From assembly GCA_964036045.1 (NCBI GenBank), contig OZ038378.1, positions 159,534,576-159,598,575 of the forward strand: DNA of 64,000 bases, written 5' to 3'. The stretch comes from Eutreptiella sp. 'Long Island Sound 2002'. Taxonomy: Eukaryota > Euglenozoa > Euglenophyceae > Eutreptiales > Eutreptiaceae. The position numbers and the translations under genes are program-made. The notes below the pieces were generated by a model, which saw nothing but the letters and a program-made list of their open reading frames with translations, was not told the DNA's origin and ran no database searches. Below are positions 57,560 through 64,000 of the stretch, one piece after another (within the stretch, counting starts at the first letter, position 1; every line of letters begins with the position of its first letter).

Positions 57560-60500
57560 TTTCCACTTGGTCCCACTTAGTCCCCGTTTTTCCCAGTTTT
57601 CCCCACCTGTTTCCACTTGGTCCCACTTAGTCCCAATTTTTCCCAGTTTTCCCCACCCGTTTCCACTTGGTCCCACTTAGTCCCAATTTTCCTCAGTTTT
57701 CCCCACCTGTTTCCACTTGGTCCCACTTGGTCCCAATTTTCCCAGTTTTCCCCACCTGTTTCCACTTGGTCCCACTTAGTCCCAATTTTCCCCAGTTTCC
57801 CCACCTGTTTCCACTTGGTCCCACTTGTCCCAATTTTTTCCTAGTTTTCCCCACCTGTATCCACTTGGTCCAACTTAGTCACAATTTTTCCCAGGTTTCC
57901 CCATTTGTTTCCACTTGGTCCCACTTGGTCCCAAATTTTTCCCACTTTTCCCCACCCGTTTCCACTTCGCCCCACTTAGTCCCAATTTTCCCCAGTTTTC
58001 CCCACCTGTTTCCACTTGGTCCCACTTGGTCCCAATTTTCCCCAGCTTTCCCCACCTGTTTCCTCTTGGTCCAACTTAGTCCCAATTTTTCCCAGTTTTC
58101 CCCACCTGTTTCCACTTGGTCCCACTTAGTCCCAATTTTTCCCAGTTTTCCCCACCTGTTTCCACTTGGTCCCACTTAGTCCGAATTTTCCCTAGTTTTG
58201 CCCACCTGTTTCCACTTGGTCCCACTTAGTCCCAATTTTTCCCAGTTTTCCCCACCCGTTTCCACTTGGTCCCACTTAGTCCCAATTTTCCCTAGTTTTG
58301 CCCACCTGTTTCCACTTGGTCCCACTTAGTCCCAATTTTTCCCAGTTTTCCCCACCTGTTTCCACTTGGTCCCACTTGGTCCCAATTTTCCCAGTTTTCC
58401 CCACCTGTTTCCACTTGGTCCCACTTAGTCCCAGTTTTTCCCAGTTTTCCCACCTGTTTCCACTTGGTCCCACTTAGTCCCAATTTTTCCCAGGTTTCCC
58501 CACCTGTTTCCACTTCGCCCCACGTAGTCCCAATTTTTCCCAGTTTTCCCCACCTGTTTCCACTTGGTCCCACTTGGTCCCAATTTTCCCCAGCTTTCCC
58601 CACCTGTTTCCACTTGGTCCAACTTAGTCCCAATTTTTCCCAGTTTTCCCCACCTGTTTCCACTTGGTCCAACTTAGTCCCAATTTTTCCAAGTTTTCCC
58701 CACCCGTTTCTACTTGGTCCCACTTAGTCCCAATTTTCCCAGTTTTCCCCACCTGTTTCCACTTGGTCCCACTCAGTCCCAATTTTTCCCAGTTTTCCCC
58801 ACCTGTTTCCACTTGGTCCCACTTAGTCCCAATTTTCCTCGGTTTTCCCCACGTGTTTCCACTTGGTCCCACTTGGTCCCAATTTTCCCACTTTTCCCCA
58901 CCTGTTTCCACTTGGTCCCACTTAGTCCCAGTTTTTCCAAGTTTCCCCACCTGTTTCCACCTGGTCCCACTTGGTCCCAATTTTTCCCACTTTTCCCCAC
59001 CTGTTTCCACTTCGCCCCACTTAGTCCCAATTTTTTCCAGTTTTCCCCACCTGTTTCCACTTGGTCCCACTTGGTCCCAATTTTCCCCAGCTTTCCCCAC
59101 CTGTTTCCACTTGGTCCAACTTAGTCCCAATTTTTCCCAGTTTTCCCCACCTGTTTCCACTTGGTCCAACTTAGTCCCAATTTTTCCCAGTTTTCCCCAC
59201 CTGTTTCCACTTGGTCCAACTTAGTCCCAATTTTTCCAAGTTTTACCCACCCGTTTCCACTTGGTCCCACTTAGTCCCAATTTTCCCAGTTTTCCCCACC
59301 TGTTTCCACTTGGTCCCACTCAGTCCCAATTTTTCCCAGTTTTCCCCACCTGTTTCCACTTGGTCCCACTTAGTCCCAATTTTTCCCAGTTTTCCCCACC
59401 TGTTTCGACTTGGTCCCACTTAGTCCCAATTTTTCCCAGTTTTCCCACCTGTTTCCACCTGGTCCCACTTGGTCCCAATTTTTCCCAGTTTTCCCCACCT
59501 GTTTCCACTTGGTCCCACTTGTCCCAATTTTTCCTAGTTCCCCCCCCCCTGTTTCCACTTGGTCCCACTCAGTCCCAATTTTTCCCAGTTTTCCCCACCT
59601 GTTTCCACTTGGTCCCACTTAGTCCCAATTTTTCCCAGTTTTCCCCACCTGTTTCCACTTGGTCCCACTCAGTCCCAATTTTTCCCTGTTTTCCCCACCT
59701 GTTTCCACTTGGTCCCACTTAGTCCCAATTTTTCCCAGTTTTCCCCACCTGTTTCCACTTGGTCCCACTTAGTCCCAATTTTCCTCAGTTTTCCCCACGT
59801 GTTTCCACTTGGTCCCACTTGGTCCCAATTTTCCCAGTTTTCCCCACCTGTTTCCACTTGGTCCCACTTAGTCCCAGTTTTTCCCAGTTTTCCCACCTGT
59901 TTCCACCTGGTCCCACTTGGTCCCAATTTTTCCCACTTTTCCCCAACTGTTTCCACTTCGCCCCACTTAGTCCCAATTTTTCCCAGTTTTCCCCACCTGT
60001 TTCCACTTGGTCCCACTTGGTCCCAATTTTCCCCAGCTTTCCCCACCTGTTTCCACTTGGTCCAACTTAGTCCCAATTTTTCCCAGTTTTCCCCACCTGT
60101 TTCCACTTGGTCCCACTTAGTCCCAATTTTTCCCAGTTTTCCCCACCTGTTTCCACTTGGTCCCACTTAGTCGCAATTTTTCCCTGTTTTCCCCACCTGT
60201 TTCGACTTGGTCCCACTTAGTCCCAATTTTTCCCAGTTTTCCCACCTGTTTCCACCTGGTCCCACTTGGGCCCAATTTTTCCCAGTTTTCCCCACCTGTT
60301 TCCACTTGGTCCCACTTAGTCCCAATTTTCCTCAGTTTTCCCCACGTGTTTCCACTTGGCCCAACTTAGTCCCAATTTTTCCCAGTTTTCCCCACCTGTT
60401 TCCACTTGGTCCACCTTAGTCCCAATTTTTCCCAGTTTTCCCCACCCGTTTCCACTTGGTCCCACTTAGTCCCAATTTTCCCAGTTTTCCCCACGTGTTT

Positions 60501-63500
60501 CCACTTGGTCCCACTCAGTCCCAATTTTTCCCAGTTTTCCCCACCTGTTTCCACTTGGTCCCACTTAGTCCCCGTTTTTCCCAGTTTTCCCCACCTGTTT
60601 CCACTTGGTCCCACTTAGTCCCAATTTTTCCCAGTTTTCCCCACCCGTTTCCACTTGGTCCCACTTAGTCCCAATTTTCCTCAGTTTTCCCCACCTGTTT
60701 CCACTTGGTCCCACTTGGTCCCAATTTTCCCAGTTTTCCCCACCTGTTTCCACTTGGTCCCACTTAGTCCCAATTTTCCCCAGTTTCCCCACCTGTTTCC
60801 ACTTGGTCCCACTTGTCCCAATTTTTTCCTAGTTTTCCCCACCTGTATCCACTTGGTCCAACTTAGTCACAATTTTTCCCAGGTTTCCCCATTTGTTTCC
60901 ACTTGGTCCCACTTGGTCCCAAATTTTTCCCACTTTTCCCCACCCGTTTCCACTTCGCCCCACTTAGTCCCAATTTTCCCCAGTTTTCCCCACCTGTTTC
61001 CACTTGGTCCCACTTGGTCCCAATTTTCCCCAGCTTTCCCCACCTGTTTCCTCTTGGTCCAACTTAGTCCCAATTTTTCCCAGTTTTCCCCACCTGTTTC
61101 CACTTGGTCCCACTTAGTCCCAATTTTTCCCAGTTTTCCCCACCTGTTTCCACTTGGTCCCACTTAGTCCGAATTTTCCCTAGTTTTGCCCACCTGTTTC
61201 CACTTGGTCCCACTTAGTCCCAATTTTTCCCAGTTTTCCCCACCCGTTTCCACTTGGTCCCACTTAGTCCCAATTTTCCCTAGTTTTGCCCACCTGTTTC
61301 CACTTGGTCCCACTTAGTCCCAATTTTTCCCAGTTTTCCCCACCTGTTTCCACTTGGTCCCACTTGGTCCCAATTTTCCCAGTTTTCCCCACCTGTTTCC
61401 ACTTGGTCCCACTTAGTCCCAATTTTTCCCAGTTTTCCCACCTGTTTCCACCTGGTCCCACTTGGTCCCAATTTTTCCCACTTTTCCCCACCTGTTTCCA
61501 CTTCGCCCCACGTAGTCCCAATTTTTCCCAGTTTTCCCCACCTGTTTCCACTTGGTCCCACTTGGTCCCAATTTTCCCCAGCTTTCCCCACCTGTTTCCA
61601 CTTGGTCCAACTTAGTCCCAATTTTTCCCAGTTTTCCCCACCTGTTTCCACTTGGTCCAACTTAGTCCCAATTTTTCCAAGTTTTCCCCACCCGTTTCTA
61701 CTTGGTCCCACTTAGTCCCAATTTTCCCAGTTTTCCCCACCTGTTTCCACTTGGTCCCACTCAGTCCCAATTTTTCCCAGTTTTCCCCACCTGTTTCCAC
61801 TTGGTCCCACTTAGTCCCAATTTTTCCCTGTTTTCCCCACCTGTTTCGACTTGGTCCCACTTAGTCCCAATTTTTCCCAGTTTTCCCACCTGTTTCCACC
61901 TGGTCCCACTTGGTCCCAATTTTTCCCAGTTTTCCCCACCTGTTTCCACTTGGTCCCACTTAGTCCCAATTTTTCCTAGTCCCCCCCCCCCTGTTTCCAC
62001 TTGGTCCCACTCAGTCCCAATTTTCCCCAGTTTTCCCCACCTGTTTCCACTTGGTCCCACTTAGTCCCAATTTTTCCCAGTTTTCCCACCTGTTTCCACC
62101 TGGTCCCACTTGGTCCCAATTTTTCCCAGGTTTTCCCCACCTGTTTCCACTTGGTCCCACTTAGTCCCAATTTTCCCCAGTTTTCCCCACCTGTTTCCAC
62201 TTGGTCCCACTCAGTCCCAATTTTTCCCAGTTTTCCCCACCTGTTTCCACTTGGTCCCACTTAGTCCCAATTCTCCTCAGTTTTCCCAACGTGTTTCCAC
62301 TTGGTCCCACTTGGTCCCAATTTTCCCAGTTTTCCCCACCTGTTTCCACTTGGTCCCACTTAGTCCCAGTTTTTCCAAGTTTCCCCAGCTGTTTCCACCT
62401 GGTCCCACTTGGTCCCAATTTTTCCCACTTTTCCCCACCTGTTTCCACTTCGCCCCACTTAGTCCCAATTTTTCCCAGTTTTCCCCACCTGTTTCCACTT
62501 GGTCCCACTTGGTCCCAATTTTCCCCAGCTTTCCCCACCTGTTTCCACTTGGTCCAACTTAGTCCCAATTTTTCCCAGTTTTCCCCACCTGTTTCCACTT
62601 GGTCCAACTTAGTCCCAATTTTTCCCAGTTTTCCCCACCTGTTTCCACTTGGTCCAACTTATTCCCAATTTTTCCAAGTTTTCCCCACCCGTTTCCACTT
62701 GGTCCCACTTAGTCCCAATTTTCCCAGTTTTCCCCACCTGTTTCCACTTGGTCCCACTCAGTCCCAATTTTTCCCAGTTTTCCCCACCTGTTTCCACTTG
62801 GTCCCACTTAGTCCCAATTTTTCCCAGTTTTCCCCACCTGTTTCGACTTGGTCCCACTTAGTCCCAATTTTTCCCAGTTTTCCCACCTGTTTCCACCTGG
62901 TCCCACTTGGTCCCAATTTTTCCCAGTTTTCCCCACCTGTTTCCACTTGGTCCCACTTGTCCCAATTTTTCCTAGTTTCCCCCCCCCTGTTTCCACTTGG
63001 TCCCACTCAGTCCCAATTTTTCCCAGTTTTCCCCACCTGTTTCCACTTGGTCCCACTTAGTCCCAATTTTTCCCAGTTTTCCCCACCTGTTTCCACTTGG
63101 TCCCACTCAGTCCCAATTTTTCCCTGTTTTCCCCACCTGTTTCCACTTGGTCCCACTTAGTCCCAATTTTTCCCAGTTTTCCCCACCTGTTTCCACTTGG
63201 TCCCACTTAGTCCCAATTTTCCTCAGTTTTCCCCACGTGTTTCCACTTGGTCCCAGTTGGTCCCAATTTTCCCAGTTTTCCCCACCTGTTTCCACTTGGT
63301 CCCACTTAGTCCCAGTTTTTCCCAGTTTTCCCACCTGTTTCCACCTGGTCCCACTTGGTCCCAATTTTTCCCACTTTTCCCCAACTGTTTCCACTTCGCC
63401 CCACTTAGTCCCAATTTTTCCCAGTTTTCCCCACCTGTTTCCACTTGGTCCCACTTGGTCCCAATTTTCCCCAGCTTTCCCCACCTGTTTCCACTTGGTC

Positions 63501-64000
63501 CAACTTAGTCCCAATTTTTCCCAGTTTTCCCCACCTGTTTCCACTTGGTCCCACTTAGTCCCAATTTTTCCCAGTTTTCCCCACCTGTTTCCACTTGGTC
63601 CCACTTAGTCGCAATTTTTCCCTGTTTTCCCCACCTGTTTCGACTTGGTCCCACTTAGTCCCAATTTTTCCCAGTTTTCCCACCTGTTTCCACCTGGTCC
63701 CACTTGGGCCCAATTTTTCCCAGTTTTCCCCACCTGTTTCCACTTGGTCCCACTTAGTCCCAATTTTCCTCAGTTTTCCCCACGTGTTTCCACTTGGCCC
63801 AACTTTGTCCCAATTTTTCCCAGTTTTCCCCACCTGTTTCCACTTGGTCCACCTTAGTCCCAATTTTTCCAAGTTTTCCCCACCCGTTTCCACTTGGTCC
63901 CACTTAGTCCCAATTTTCCCAGTTTTCCCCACGTGTTTCCACTTGGTCCCACTCAGTCCCAATTTTTCCCAGTTTTCCCCACCTGTTTCCACTTGGTCCC
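57560..64000. repeat. array C higher-order repeat, about 3.0-3.4-kb unit, two copies
   Basis: 57577-58720 matches 60565-61710 at 2,988 bp, and 59211-60560 matches 62649-64000 at 3,438 bp. The two units are therefore adjacent, with boundaries near 57.57, 60.56 and about 63.99 kb. The second unit carries 450 extra bases (nine monomers) at about 61.9-62.6 kb. Copies are close to identical over kilobases; for example 59559-60170 and 62997-63608 differ at only a few bases in translation. Confidence 0.85.

Larger units (their letters stand above)
12537..64000. repeat. array C: 50-bp satellite, about 1,030 tandem copies, continues past the window
   Basis: A 50-bp period runs without visible interruption by other DNA to the last base. 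The consensus contains GGTCCCACTTAGTCCCAATT, then TTTCCCAGTTTTCCCCACCT, then GTTTCCACTT. The plus strand of the consensus is 19 C, 19 T, 7 A and 5 G, so pyrimidines make up 76%. The unit breaks into five 10-bp blocks related to NNTCCCANTT. Common variants are TTCCAAACC for TTCCCCACC, CACGTG or CACCCG for CACCTG, GGTCCAAC for GGTCCCAC, and TTAGTCC versus TTGGTCC. The period is not a multiple of three, so 50-residue pseudo-proteins appear in many frames on both strands; I call none of them genes. Confidence 0.98.

Noticed and set aside
12346-64000. Hundreds of ORFs of 60-319 codons on both strands (MVPLSPNFSQF or MGPSGNRWGKL types)
   Set aside because: They are translations of the 50-bp satellite. 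The same phrases appear in every frame, starts and stops shift with random monomer variants, and both strands are equally open.
12537-64000. CRISPR array
   Set aside because: Repeats are directly adjacent with no unique spacers, and no cas-like gene is present.
12537-64000. Telomeric repeat tract
   Set aside because: The strand bias resembles telomeric DNA, but the unit is 50 bp, no short TTAGGG- or TTTAGGG-like repeat is seen, and the window shows no chromosome end.

Overview
The window looks like nuclear DNA of a eukaryote, probably a protist or alga with large, gene-poor repeat blocks. I cannot name the organism from sequence alone. About 90% of the window is tandem satellite DNA, there is no bacterial-style gene packing, and the only plausible coding signal is a set of short exons joined by GT-AG introns. 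Non-satellite DNA is marked by very long G or C homopolymers of 10-18 bases, which do not occur in the 44-bp array and are close to absent from the 50-bp array.

Layout. 1-1743: no recognised gene; GC-tracts and a small hairpin repeat. About 1744-4084: fragments that fit a multi-exon gene read on the minus strand, with short exons and a stop at 1744. Its family is not recognised. A 362-bp palindromic MITE-like element (3603-3964) lies in one of its predicted introns. 4085-4939: no recognised gene, several G/C tracts. 4940-10080: array A, a 44-bp satellite of about 117 copies. 10081-11237: unique spacer with two perfect hairpins and G/C tracts. 11238-12535: array B, a satellite of about 195 bp in seven copies arranged as a four-monomer higher-order repeat. 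12537-64000: array C, a 50-bp satellite of about 1,030 copies that runs off the end of the window.

Array C is the dominant feature. Its 50-bp unit is itself built from five diverged 10-bp blocks, so it has nested periods of 10, 50 and roughly 300-3,400 bp. The four C-runs on the plus strand give each consensus unit a G-quadruplex-type motif on the minus strand. Variant monomers fall into domains, and a block of about 5.4 kb of distal-type repeats (about 23.85-29.2 kb) sits inside a proximal-type domain, bracketed by a direct duplication.

The very long open frames over arrays A and C follow from periods that are not multiples of three combined with stop-poor monomers. I do not call them genes. 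No rRNA, tRNA, CRISPR array, recognisable transposase or reverse transcriptase was seen.
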